From positions 124,001 through 188,000 of the forward strand of contig JALGYY010000010.1 of the NCBI GenBank assembly GCA_025782575.1: a stretch of DNA of 64,000 nucleotides. Reading direction: 5' to 3'. Each line of letters opens with the position of its first letter. The stretch's first letter is position 1. Source of the stretch: a bacterium (GTDB taxonomy: Bacteria > Orphanbacterota > Orphanbacteria > Orphanbacterales > Orphanbacteraceae). Under the pieces are notes generated by a model. It saw only the letters and a list, made by a program, of their open reading frames with translations. It ran no database searches and was not told where the DNA came from. The position numbers and the translations under genes are program-made. Shown here piece by piece: positions 53,860 to 62,447 of this stretch.

Positions 53860-55013
53860 GGTGCATCCTCCACTGTGCCGGCGAGCTGGCCGGCTCTCTT
53901 GCGAATCGTATTCGCCTCTTCAGTAATGTCGATACCGACGGGACACCACGTAATACAGCGCCCGCACCCGACACAGCCGAGCGTGTCGAACTGGTCCTCC
54001 CATGACGCCAGCTTGTGAGTCATCCACTGCCTGTAACGGGAGTGAATCGACTGACGAACCGAGCCGCCGTGAAGCCCCGAGAACTCCGCGTTGAAGCAGG
54101 AATCCCAGATCTGGATGCGCTCGGCGCTGTTTCCGGCCAAATCGGAGACATCCTGCACGTTCGTGCAGAAACAGGTAGGACATACCATGGTGCAGTTCGT
54201 GCATGCCAGGCAGCGGGCACCGATCTTTTCCCAGTAGGGACTGTCCAGGCTGTCGTAGAGCTGCTCCCGGAGTCCGGTGGTGTCGATGCTCTTTGAAATC
54301 GCCTCGGCGGCGTCATCTGCCTGGCGCCCGGCTGAATCGATATCTGCGGCGGTCGCCTGCTTCGTCGTCAGAGCGGCCACCAGTTCTGAACCGGAATCAC
54401 TCCCGACCTCGACCAGGAATCGGTGTCCCCGATCGTCGTTCAACTCCGTCAGCGCGAGATCGTATCCCGAATCAGCCGCCGGCCCGCTCCCCATGGATGT
54501 GCAAAAGCAGGTTCCGCCCGGTTTCGCGCAGTTCACAGTGACAATGAAGAGGAGATCGCGACGTTCCTTGTACTTCCGGTCCACGTAGAGACCTTCGAGA
54601 AGGACACGATCCTGGATTTCGATCGCCTTGACGTCGCACGGCCGCAGACCGATCAGGGCGTAGCGCTCAGGCGGCGCAGGATCATCGACGAACTCGAGTA
54701 AGTCTCCCTTCCGGCTTGCCTGCATTAACGTCTCCCGCGAGGGATGCAGAAAGCTCTTTCCGGAATTCGGTCCCACCACATATCCGAAGAACGAGGAATC
54801 GCCGTTCTCGCTCACCCGATAGGTACCGGGCCCCTGTTGATCGCTCCATCCAGCCGGCAGATCGCCGGCCGATCCCACGTGTCCATACAGGATCGCACCC
54901 TGTTGAACTGTCGGCCCGATCGTCTCGTAGCCCTTTTCAGCCAGAGTTTCGATCAGACGATTCAATTCCCGCGCTTCCATGATGAACGCGTTCTGTTCTT
55001 GTATGGCCCTCAA
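53856..55013 (-). CDS. hydB: Hydrogenase iron-sulfur subunit HydB (sulfhydrogenase beta)
   Basis: A 385-residue subunit with a domain related to coenzyme F420 hydrogenase beta (LIGLRPCDVKAIEIQDRV) and two 4Fe-4S motifs at the C-terminus: CLACTNCTMVCPTCFC near 280 and CVGCGRCITWCPVGID near 350. It transfers electrons between HydG and HydD in the HydBGDA tetramer of group 3b hydrogenases. TTG 55013 is preferred because GGGAGGG precedes it; ATG 54980 lacks a Shine-Dalgarno. Confidence 0.9.
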   Translation of the reverse strand: MRAIQEQNAFIMEARELNRLIETLAEKGYETIGPTVQQGAILYGHVGSAGDLPAGWSDQQGPGTYRVSENGDSSFFGYVVGPNSGKSFLHPSRETLMQASRKGDLLEFVDDPAPPERYALIGLRPCDVKAIEIQDRVLLEGLYVDRKYKERRDLLFIVTVNCAKPGGTCFCTSMGSGPAADSGYDLALTELNDDRGHRFLVEVGSDSGSELVAALTTKQATAADIDSAGRQADDAAEAISKSIDTTGLREQLYDSLDSPYWEKIGARCLACTNCTMVCPTCFCTNVQDVSDLAGNSAERIQIWDSCFNAEFSGLHGGSVRQSIHSRYRQWMTHKLASWEDQFDTLGCVGCGRCITWCPVGIDITEEANTIRKRAGQLAGTVEDAP

Positions 55014-55055
55014 CGTAAAAACCCTCCCGATCTGGCTTGTAACGAGGACCGCGGA

Positions 55056-56054
55056 TTACAGAAACCCCTTCCAGCTTTGAAGAACGTTGGTGTAATTCGC
55101 TCGCTCCAGCTTCTTTGGATCAGGGCAGGACATGATGTTCATGCTTCCCCGCATCTGTTCCAGAGATTCGTACTCTTTCTCCTGTAACCAGGTGGTCAGA
55201 CCGCGCTTGATCACTCCCAGGTGTTCCGGCCCGCGCGCGAGCAGAACGGAAACCAGCTGCACGGCCGATGCTCCGGCCATGATTGCTTTGACGGCATCGT
55301 CTACCGTATGAACACCACCAGTTACCGCAAGAGGGATCTCGAGTTGTCCTGACAGAATCGCCAGCCACCGGAGCCGAAGCAGAAGGGCCGACGAATCCGA
55401 TAACCGGAGCGCGGAGAGCAACTCCAGTTCCTCCGTATCGATATCCGCCTGGTAGAAACGGTTGAAGAGGACGAGCCCGTGAGCTCCTGCGTCCTGGAGC
55501 TGGCGGGCAAAATTCGCGAATGATGTATAGAACGGTGACAACTTGACCGCCACCGGAATATCCACAGCATCCAGGACAGTCCGGCACATCTGGACTTCCG
55601 CATCCTCGATCGCAGTAGAACTCGTCTCCGGATCGGTCGCTACTTTGTAGACATTGAGTTCCAGTCCGTCCGCGCCTGCCTCGGCAAGCAGGTGAGCGTA
55701 CTCGAGCCATCCTCCGGGAGTTGTCCCGTTCAACGAACCGAAGACCGGAATACCGACCGCCTCTTTCACTTTGCGGAGTTGCTCGAGGTACTCTTCCGGA
55801 CCGAGTTCGTAGTCGGGATTCTCGGGCATGTAGCTCTGCGCCTCAGCAAACGAATCGGCCTGCTCCTCCATGAAATGATGAGTGGCAAGCTGTTCCCCCG
55901 TTAACTGCTCTTCGAACAGAGAGCGCATGGTGATCGCACTTGCACCGGCGTCTTCGAGTCTTCGAACGACATCGAGGCTGTCCGCCATCGGCGAGGCTCC
56001 CGCCATCAACGGATTGGCGAGTTCGATTCCCATGTACTTCGTTTTGAGGTTCAT
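55056..56054 (-). CDS. Dihydroorotate dehydrogenase-like flavoprotein
   Basis: A 332-residue TIM-barrel flavoenzyme: TKYMGIELANPLMAGASP is the DHOD N-terminal motif, IPVFGSLNGTTPGGW, ELNVYKVATDPETSS and VTGGVHTVDDAVKAIMAGA supply FMN-binding segments. Unlike pyrimidine-type DHODs the usual active-site region is degenerate, and the gene lies between nifJ and hydB. It may therefore be a ferredoxin- or NAD(P)H-linked partner. Its start overlaps the nifJ stop by one base. Confidence 0.85.
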   Translation of the reverse strand: MNLKTKYMGIELANPLMAGASPMADSLDVVRRLEDAGASAITMRSLFEEQLTGEQLATHHFMEEQADSFAEAQSYMPENPDYELGPEEYLEQLRKVKEAVGIPVFGSLNGTTPGGWLEYAHLLAEAGADGLELNVYKVATDPETSSTAIEDAEVQMCRTVLDAVDIPVAVKLSPFYTSFANFARQLQDAGAHGLVLFNRFYQADIDTEELELLSALRLSDSSALLLRLRWLAILSGQLEIPLAVTGGVHTVDDAVKAIMAGASAVQLVSVLLARGPEHLGVIKRGLTTWLQEKEYESLEQMRGSMNIMSCPDPKKLERANYTNVLQSWKGFL

Positions 56055-59000
56055 TACGACTTCCTCCCGGTCGCAACTGGCGCCTTCTTGTCCTTTTCGC
56101 CGGCATCACCACCATTGCCGGACTCCCGTGGGATCGTCAGGCCGGCAAGCTGGCGGTAGATCGCGAATCGTTCGGTTACGTTTCGCTGCGCTTCCGCAGC
56201 AAGTCTCTTGTATCGTTCCGGATCGATCTTCTCGACCATGCTGAACCTGGTTTCGTTTTTCATGAACTCGGAAAGCGGATCTTTCGGTTCCTTCGAATCG
56301 AGGTTGAGCGGCGGTAGTCCCTGTTCGACCCGTCGAGGATCGAACCGGTAGAGCGGCCAGAGGCCGGTGGAAACCGCGAGCTTCTGGTGATCTGCGCCGT
56401 GCTTCATATCGTAGCCGTGAGCCACGCAGTGGCTGTAGGCTATGATGATCGACGGACCGTCAAACAGATCGGCTTCTTCGAACGCCCGCACGAACTGATT
56501 CTGATTCGCACCGAACGCGATCTGCGCGACATAGACCTGGCCGTAGCTCATGATCTCCATGCCCAGGTCCTTTCGGGGGATCTCCTTGCCGGCGCTTGCG
56601 AACTTCGCGGCCGCGCCGAGCGGCGTCGCTTTCGATTGCTGGCCACCCGTATTGGAGTAGACAGCGGTATCGAGAACGAGAACGTTCACATCCCGCCGCT
56701 GCGACAGTACGTGATCGAGTCCGCCGTAACCGATATCGTATGCCCAGCCGTCCCCGCCGACGATCCATACGCTCTTTCGGACGAGGTAATCGGCCAGGTC
56801 TTCCAGGCGGCGCCCCTTCACTCCTTCCACTGTCCGGAGGCTCTCTCGGAGAGCGTCCACCCGTCCCCTCTGAGCGCGAATCCCCGCTTCGCTATGGTGA
56901 TCCGCATTCAATAGATCGTCCACGAGCTGATCGCCGAAGTGCGGCGCCAGTTCGATCAGCAGGTCCTCCGCCTGCGCAACCTGAGCGTCCACGCCGAGTC
57001 GCATGCCGTAGCCGAACTCCGCATTGTCCTCGAACAGTGAATTCGACCAGGCGGGACCTCGGCGGTCGCAGTTCGTCGTGAACGGTGTAGTGGGGAGGTT
57101 CCCCCCGTAGATCGACGAGCAGCCGGTCGCATTAGCAATAAGAGCACGGTCACCGAAGAGCTGGGTGAGCATCTTGATGTAGGGCGTCTCTCCGCAACCC
57201 GCACAAGCTCCCGAATACTCGAACAACGGCTCGAGAAGCTGGGAGCTCTTGGCATCCATTTTCGAAATCTTGGTACGATCAAGCTCGGGAAGGGTCAGGA
57301 AGAATTCGTAGTTCTTCACTTCCCGAACACGGTTCAGCGTCTGATCCGCCATGTTGATCGCCTTGTGTCGCGGATTCGCCTTGTCCTTGGCTGGACAGAT
57401 TTCCGTGCAGAGCTGGCAACCGGTGCAATCTTCGGGAGCAACCTGAATCGTATATACCATTCCCTTCGTATCGCGTCCCTTGTGCGTGGCCGACTGATAG
57501 GAGACCGGCGCATCCCCGAGAGCCTTGGTGTCGAATACCTTCGCCCGAATCGCAGTATGGGGACAGACCAACGCGCACCAATTACACTGGATACAGATCT
57601 TGGGATCCCAGATCGGGATCTCGCGGGCGATATTTCTCTTCTCCCACTTTGTCGTTCCCATCGGCCACGTACCGTCTACGGGGAACGCGCTCACAGGAAG
57701 CAGATCACCCTTCCCGGCCATAATGACCGCGGTCACTTTCTGTACGAAGTCCGGCGCTTCCTCCGAAACGATCGGCGGCCGGAACCTGTCGGACGTAGCG
57801 GTTTCGGGCACCTTGACCTCGTTCAAGTGGGCAAGGGCGGCGTCAACGCCGGCGAAATTCTGCTGAACCACGATCGACCCGCGCTTGCCGTAGGTCTTCT
57901 GGATGGCCTCTTTGATCCGCATGATCGCCTCGTCGCTCGGCAGGACACCCGAAATCGCGAAGAAGCATGTCTGCATGATCGTATTGATTCGAACACCCAG
58001 CCCCGCCTCTCCGGCGACTCGGTACGCATCGATCGAATAGAATCTCAGCTTCTTCTCGATAATGGTTTCCTGCACTTCCCGCGGGATCTTGTCCCAGACC
58101 ACGTCGGCGTCGTGAGGTGCGTTCAGCAGGAATGTCGCGCCCGGCGCCGCCATATCAAGCAGGTCGAACTTGTCGAGGAACTCAAACTGATGGCACGCAA
58201 CGAAACCGGTTTTTCGAATGAGATAGGAAGCCTTGATCTCCTTCGGGCCGAACCGGAGATGCGAGATCGTCATCGCACCGGCTTTCTTCGAGTCATATAC
58301 GAAGTAACCCTGCGCAAAGTTGTCCGTTTCCTCCCCGATGATCTTGATGGAGTTCTTGTTCGCCCCAACGGTGCCGTCCGATCCGAGACCGTAGAAAACG
58401 GCGCGCGTCACTTCATCCGATTCGATATCGAACGATTCGTCGACCTGGAGCGATGTGTGAGAAACGTCGTCCACAATGCCTACTGTGAAGTGGTTCTTGG
58501 GACTCTCCTTCGCCGCTTCGTCATACACCGCCTTGATCATGGCGGGAGTAAACTCCTTCGATGACAGACCGTAGCGCCCGGCGATCACACGGGGCATCTG
58601 AGCTAACGGAAGAGTCCCTTCAACGGCCGTTTCATGAAGCGCCGTTACCACATCCAGATAGAGCGGATCGCCCACAGAGCCCGGCTCTTTTGTCCGGTCG
58701 AGAGCGACAATTGATTTCGCGGTCTCTGGGAGCGCTCCGATGAAATGCTTGATTGAAAACGGCCGGTAAGTACGGACTTTTAAAACGCCCACTTTTTCGC
58801 CCTGTTCGACAAGATAATCGGCCGTCTCGTGAACCGTTTCCGCGCCGGAACCCATGATAATAATCACACGCTCCGCTTCGGGGTGGCCGCAGTAATCGAA
58901 GAGATGGTAATGGCGGCCGGTCCGTTCGGCAAAGCGATCCATGGTCTCCTGGATGATCGCCGGAGCCGCGTCGTAGAACGGCGTGCAGGCCTCGCGGGCC

Positions 59001-59683
59001 TGGAAAAAGGCGTCCGGGTTCTGCGCCGTCCCTCGAATCACCGGCCGGTCAGGAGTGAGCGCCCGTTCCCGATGGGCACGGATCAGTTCCTCGTCCATCA
59101 TGTATCGCAGGTCTTCATCGCTCAGAATCTCGACCTTGTTCAACTCGTGAGAGGTTCGAAACCCATCGAAGAAATGAATCACCGGGACACGGCTGGCAAA
59201 AGTGGCCGCCTGCCCGATGCACGCCATGTCGTGCGACTCCTGTACTGAGCCGGACGCGAGCAGCGTGAATCCGGTCTGGCGGCAGGCCATCACATCACTG
59301 TGGTCGCCGAAGATTGAAAGGGCGTGGGTCGCCAGAGTACGGGCGGCGACATGCATGCAGAACGGCGTCAACTCGCCCGCGATCTTATAAAGATTGGGGA
59401 TCATCAGGAGAAGACCCTGAGACGCTGTGAACGTCGTCGTCAGCGCACCGGCCTGGAGCGCCCCGTGAACGGAACCGATCGCTCCACCCTCCGATTGAAG
59501 CTGCACCACGTCGGGGACCTGGCCCCAGATGTTCTTCCGAGACTGAGCCGACCAGGCATCGGAAAGTTCACCCATCGGCGAGGCTGGTGTGATTGGATAG
59601 ATCGCGATCACTTCGTTCATTCGGTGCGCTGCCGACGCAGTCGCTTCGTTACCATCAATAATCTTCGTTTGCTTGGTCATCAT
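56054..59683 (-). CDS. nifJ: Pyruvate:ferredoxin (flavodoxin) oxidoreductase
   Basis: A 1209-residue single-chain PFOR converting pyruvate and CoA to acetyl-CoA, CO2 and reduced ferredoxin. All fused domains are present: N-terminal pyruvate site EVIAIYPITPASPMGE, gamma-like domain, two ferredoxin 4Fe-4S motifs CIQCNWCALVCP and CTGCQLCTEICP, the proximal cluster CAGCGETPY, and TPP-binding GDGWAYDIGYGGLDHVL and YSNTGGQQSKAT. It overlaps the upstream Rrf2 regulator gene by ATGA and precedes the DHOD-like gene. It supplies reductant for the hydrogenase that follows. Confidence 0.97.
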   Translation of the reverse strand: MMTKQTKIIDGNEATASAAHRMNEVIAIYPITPASPMGELSDAWSAQSRKNIWGQVPDVVQLQSEGGAIGSVHGALQAGALTTTFTASQGLLLMIPNLYKIAGELTPFCMHVAARTLATHALSIFGDHSDVMACRQTGFTLLASGSVQESHDMACIGQAATFASRVPVIHFFDGFRTSHELNKVEILSDEDLRYMMDEELIRAHRERALTPDRPVIRGTAQNPDAFFQAREACTPFYDAAPAIIQETMDRFAERTGRHYHLFDYCGHPEAERVIIIMGSGAETVHETADYLVEQGEKVGVLKVRTYRPFSIKHFIGALPETAKSIVALDRTKEPGSVGDPLYLDVVTALHETAVEGTLPLAQMPRVIAGRYGLSSKEFTPAMIKAVYDEAAKESPKNHFTVGIVDDVSHTSLQVDESFDIESDEVTRAVFYGLGSDGTVGANKNSIKIIGEETDNFAQGYFVYDSKKAGAMTISHLRFGPKEIKASYLIRKTGFVACHQFEFLDKFDLLDMAAPGATFLLNAPHDADVVWDKIPREVQETIIEKKLRFYSIDAYRVAGEAGLGVRINTIMQTCFFAISGVLPSDEAIMRIKEAIQKTYGKRGSIVVQQNFAGVDAALAHLNEVKVPETATSDRFRPPIVSEEAPDFVQKVTAVIMAGKGDLLPVSAFPVDGTWPMGTTKWEKRNIAREIPIWDPKICIQCNWCALVCPHTAIRAKVFDTKALGDAPVSYQSATHKGRDTKGMVYTIQVAPEDCTGCQLCTEICPAKDKANPRHKAINMADQTLNRVREVKNYEFFLTLPELDRTKISKMDAKSSQLLEPLFEYSGACAGCGETPYIKMLTQLFGDRALIANATGCSSIYGGNLPTTPFTTNCDRRGPAWSNSLFEDNAEFGYGMRLGVDAQVAQAEDLLIELAPHFGDQLVDDLLNADHHSEAGIRAQRGRVDALRESLRTVEGVKGRRLEDLADYLVRKSVWIVGGDGWAYDIGYGGLDHVLSQRRDVNVLVLDTAVYSNTGGQQSKATPLGAAAKFASAGKEIPRKDLGMEIMSYGQVYVAQIAFGANQNQFVRAFEEADLFDGPSIIIAYSHCVAHGYDMKHGADHQKLAVSTGLWPLYRFDPRRVEQGLPPLNLDSKEPKDPLSEFMKNETRFSMVEKIDPERYKRLAAEAQRNVTERFAIYRQLAGLTIPRESGNGGDAGEKDKKAPVATGRKS

Positions 59684-60156
59684 CCGGTTTCCCCAGTTGG
59701 AGTATTACCTCCTTTGTCGATCTTCATGCCGATCCTCTGCCGTTTCGTCAGCAACGTTCCCGCCGCCTCTGCAAGCGTCAAAGTGTTAATGCTGGAATCG
59801 AATTCGTCGCAAAACTCCTTCCACGCGAAGTGGAGAGAGCAGGGAGCTTCGTCAGAGCATTCCTCGAGTCCGAGAATGCACAAGTTATTGAACTGAATCG
59901 GGCCGTCGATCGCTTCAGCAACGTCGAGCAGACGGATTTCTTCTGAGGACCGTGCAAGCTCATACCCGCCGCCCGGTCCCTTCGTCGTACTCACAAGGCC
60001 CTTTACCCGCAGGTCGTGCAGAATCTTCGAGAGAAACTGCGGTGGAATATCTTCGGCCTCGGCAATTATTCGACCGAGTACCGGCCCGTCACCTTCCATC
60101 TTCGCCAGATAGATCAGTGCCCGGAGCGCATGTTTCGCTGTGGGGGAGAAGATCAA
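59680..60156 (-). CDS. Rrf2 family regulator with three-cysteine cluster motif
   Basis: A 158-residue transcription factor. The winged helix is ALRALIYLAKME and PPQFLSKILHDLRVKGLV, with the wing TKGPGGGYELAR. Cys 93, 100 and 106 (CILGLEEC, PCSLHF) form an IscR/NsrR-like spacing able to hold a Fe-S cluster. TTG 60156 is chosen: AGGAGG is six bases upstream and the family starts at this position (MIFSPTAKHALRAL); the longer frame adds an Arg-rich tail. It is the first gene of the operon with nifJ and the hydrogenase genes and should sense redox or Fe-S status. Confidence 0.9.
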   Translation of the reverse strand: MIFSPTAKHALRALIYLAKMEGDGPVLGRIIAEAEDIPPQFLSKILHDLRVKGLVSTTKGPGGGYELARSSEEIRLLDVAEAIDGPIQFNNLCILGLEECSDEAPCSLHFAWKEFCDEFDSSINTLTLAEAAGTLLTKRQRIGMKIDKGGNTPTGETG

Positions 60157-60273
60157 CACTTCCCTCCTTCTTCTTCGTCGTTCCGCCCTACGGTTGACCA
60201 TCCGGCCCTTTTCCAGGAAATTCTCGAGCAGGGCGATTTAGAATAATACCTGGTCAAATGGTCTTCTATTTGA

Positions 60274-60302
60274 AAAATAACAACCTCCACTCACTTTGTC
60301 AA
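60274..60302 (-). promoter_or_regulatory. Sigma70-type promoter of the Rrf2-PFOR-hydrogenase operon
   Basis: TTGACA (60302-60297), a perfect -35, followed after 17 bp by TATTTT (60279-60274) on the minus strand. Downstream of it TGGTC repeats at 60251 and 60259 on the plus strand (GACCA direct repeat on the other) may be an operator for the Rrf2 regulator. Confidence 0.55.
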
Positions 60303-60400
60303 CGGAGCGCAAAGGAGTCGGGAGCAATCCAACAACTTTGGCGACATCGGATGTCCCACGTAGTCTATGTATTGAAATAATTACAGTTAGCAAGTATGGG

Positions 60401-61048
60401 TCAAGCAGGTCCTCCTGCCGGCTCGGTATAGAATCTAGCCGCGACAGCTTCCGGGTTCTTCTTTAGAACGCATCGAAACTCCTCTTCCGCTTCCTCTTTC
60501 CGTCCCTGCCGGGCGTAGATCACGCCCAGGTGAAAGTGACCGACTGTAAAATTAGGGTAGCGCTCGAGAAGTTCCTGAAAAGCGGAGGCCGCCTCGTCAT
60601 TATGGCCTCCGTGATAGAGGGCGTTGCCCAGCCAGAAGTAGGCGAGTTGCAGATTGGGATCCCGGCAGAGCGCGCGTTCGAGGGACTCGATCGCTTCGTC
60701 GAATTGCCCCATGTGATAGAGGACGACACCGAGGTCATGGCAGATCGTGGCGTTCCGGGGGTCCAGTTCACATGCGGATAGGAGCGCCTCTCTGGCACGT
60801 CGCAGATGACCCAGCCGAAAGTGCAGATTACCGAGGTGTTTGAATACCACTACCCCGGTTTCACCCGGTTCACCCTCCTGAATCAACTCCTCATACTCAC
60901 GAATGGCCTCTTCGATCTGGCCGTCCGCCTCGAGCCTAAACGCGAACGCAATCTTTCCGGAGGGGCTATCCGCGGCGAGTACCGTTCCGCACTGATCACA
61001 GAATCGGGCCTCTTCTCTCCCGGGAGAATCGCAAAGCGGGCAATTCAT
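60401..61048 (-). CDS. Zinc-ribbon TPR repeat protein
   Basis: A 215-residue protein that begins with a zinc ribbon, CPLCDSPGREEARFCDQCG (two CxxC pairs), followed by four to five tetratricopeptide repeats (for example LGHLRRAREALLSACELDP, GQFDEAIESLERALCRDP). Scaffold or adaptor function likely, partner unknown. It is 16 bp from the aminotransferase gene on the same strand and downstream of it. Confidence 0.82.
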   Translation of the reverse strand: MNCPLCDSPGREEARFCDQCGTVLAADSPSGKIAFAFRLEADGQIEEAIREYEELIQEGEPGETGVVVFKHLGNLHFRLGHLRRAREALLSACELDPRNATICHDLGVVLYHMGQFDEAIESLERALCRDPNLQLAYFWLGNALYHGGHNDEAASAFQELLERYPNFTVGHFHLGVIYARQGRKEEAEEEFRCVLKKNPEAVAARFYTEPAGGPA

Positions 61049-61064
61049 CGGATGGTACCTCCTG

Positions 61065-62405
61065 TCACTCTACAAGCTCGGTGAGTGTGAGATTCCAGGC
61101 GAGTTGATCGAGAGGATGGCCCGATTCGGCGGAAGCGAACTTCGGCTTATCTTTCGAAATCGTTTTTTTTCCGGTGGCCGGCCGTTCGGCGATCAACCTG
61201 CCGACCGACATCGCGATCCGCCGCACTCCCTCTTGGATCTGCTCCGGACTGGGAAAACTGAAATTAAGGCGCGCGGTGTTCCTGCCGGAGCCGTCGCAGT
61301 GAAATGCGCTTCCGGTTACGAACGCGACGTCTTTTTTGAGGGCCATCTGAAGTAGATCGGCAGCGTCGAGCGATTCCGGCAGCTTCAGCCAGAGGAACAG
61401 GCCCCCCTCCGGCTTCGTCCAGGTTACGCCCCACGCCGGGTCGAACTCCCGATCGAGGGCGTCCAGGAGCACTCTTCGTTTCATCGTATAGAGTTCCCGC
61501 GTGAGCGCGATCTGCTCGGTGAGCATGCCACTTTTCAGAAATTCCCTCGCCACGAGCTGGCTGAGTGAGCTCGTACAAAGATCGACGGGCTGTTTTGCCA
61601 TGACAAGCCGGGAGATCACCTCAGGCTCGGCGACGACCCAACCGAGTCGGAGCCCGGGAAACAGGATCTTGCTGAACGTGAAAAGTGATATGACCCGCCC
61701 GTCCCGGTCGAGGCTCTTCATGCTGGGCACCGTCTCACCTGTGTACCGAAGTTGCCGATAGGGAGAATCCTCGAGGACGAGAAGATCGAACTCGCGGGCG
61801 ATTGACAGAATATCCTCACGCCGGGAAAGGCTCAGCGTTACCCCGGCCGGATTCTGAAAGTCGGGCACAAGATAGATCATCTTGGGACGGACACCTTCGC
61901 ACCGTAGATTGACGAGCCTCGCCTCGAGAAGATCGGGCTGCATTCCTTCGTCATCCAGAGGGATTCCGCTCAGGCTGGCGCCGCACGCTGAAAACGCGCC
62001 GAGTGCGCCGAGATAACTCGGGAGACCACAGATCAGTGTATCGCCCGGAGCGAGAAAGACGCGGCCACATAGATCGAGCCCCTGCTGGCTGGCGCTCGTG
62101 ACGAGTATCCGGTCAGGCCCGAGGTCGGGTAGACCGTCGTCCGCCATCAGCTTCGCCAATTCAGCGACCAGTCCCTTGTCACCTTCGGTAGGGCCGTACT
62201 GGAGCGCCGAGGCGCCGTGCTCTTTCAGTACCCGCGGCAACATCTCAGCGAGATGGTCAACCGGAAATGTCTCCGGTGCGGGGAGTCCCCCCGCGAGGCT
62301 TATTACATCGGGACGTGCAATCAGCTTGAGGAGTTCCCGAATTTCGGATCGCTTCGCTTTCCGCGCCGAATCGGACAGGAATTGTTGAAGATACGTTTCC
62401 TTCAT
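61065..62405 (-). CDS. PLP-dependent aminotransferase (MocR/LysN-like class I)
   Basis: A 446-residue fold-type I aminotransferase related to 2-aminoadipate aminotransferases. Motifs include VISLAGGLPAPETFP, YGPTEGDKGL, ILVTSASQQGLDLCGRVFL, PDFQNPAGVTLS, LVLEDSPYRQLRY, and the lysine in SLFTFSKILFPGLRLGW. No N-terminal GntR domain. It may provide branched or aromatic 2-oxoacids to the ferredoxin oxidoreductase encoded upstream of it. Operon-like distance of 42 bp from that gene. Confidence 0.88.
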   Translation of the reverse strand: MKETYLQQFLSDSARKAKRSEIRELLKLIARPDVISLAGGLPAPETFPVDHLAEMLPRVLKEHGASALQYGPTEGDKGLVAELAKLMADDGLPDLGPDRILVTSASQQGLDLCGRVFLAPGDTLICGLPSYLGALGAFSACGASLSGIPLDDEGMQPDLLEARLVNLRCEGVRPKMIYLVPDFQNPAGVTLSLSRREDILSIAREFDLLVLEDSPYRQLRYTGETVPSMKSLDRDGRVISLFTFSKILFPGLRLGWVVAEPEVISRLVMAKQPVDLCTSSLSQLVAREFLKSGMLTEQIALTRELYTMKRRVLLDALDREFDPAWGVTWTKPEGGLFLWLKLPESLDAADLLQMALKKDVAFVTGSAFHCDGSGRNTARLNFSFPSPEQIQEGVRRIAMSVGRLIAERPATGKKTISKDKPKFASAESGHPLDQLAWNLTLTELVE

Positions 62406-62447
62406 GACAGACCGGCTCCTACCTGCCGAATGGAGAACTCTTGATAA

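Noticed and set aside
57365-58564. Plus-strand frame of 399 codons opposite nifJ
   Set aside because: It is a shadow of the PFOR gene, caused by codon bias of a high-GC gene; the translation has no recognisable domain.
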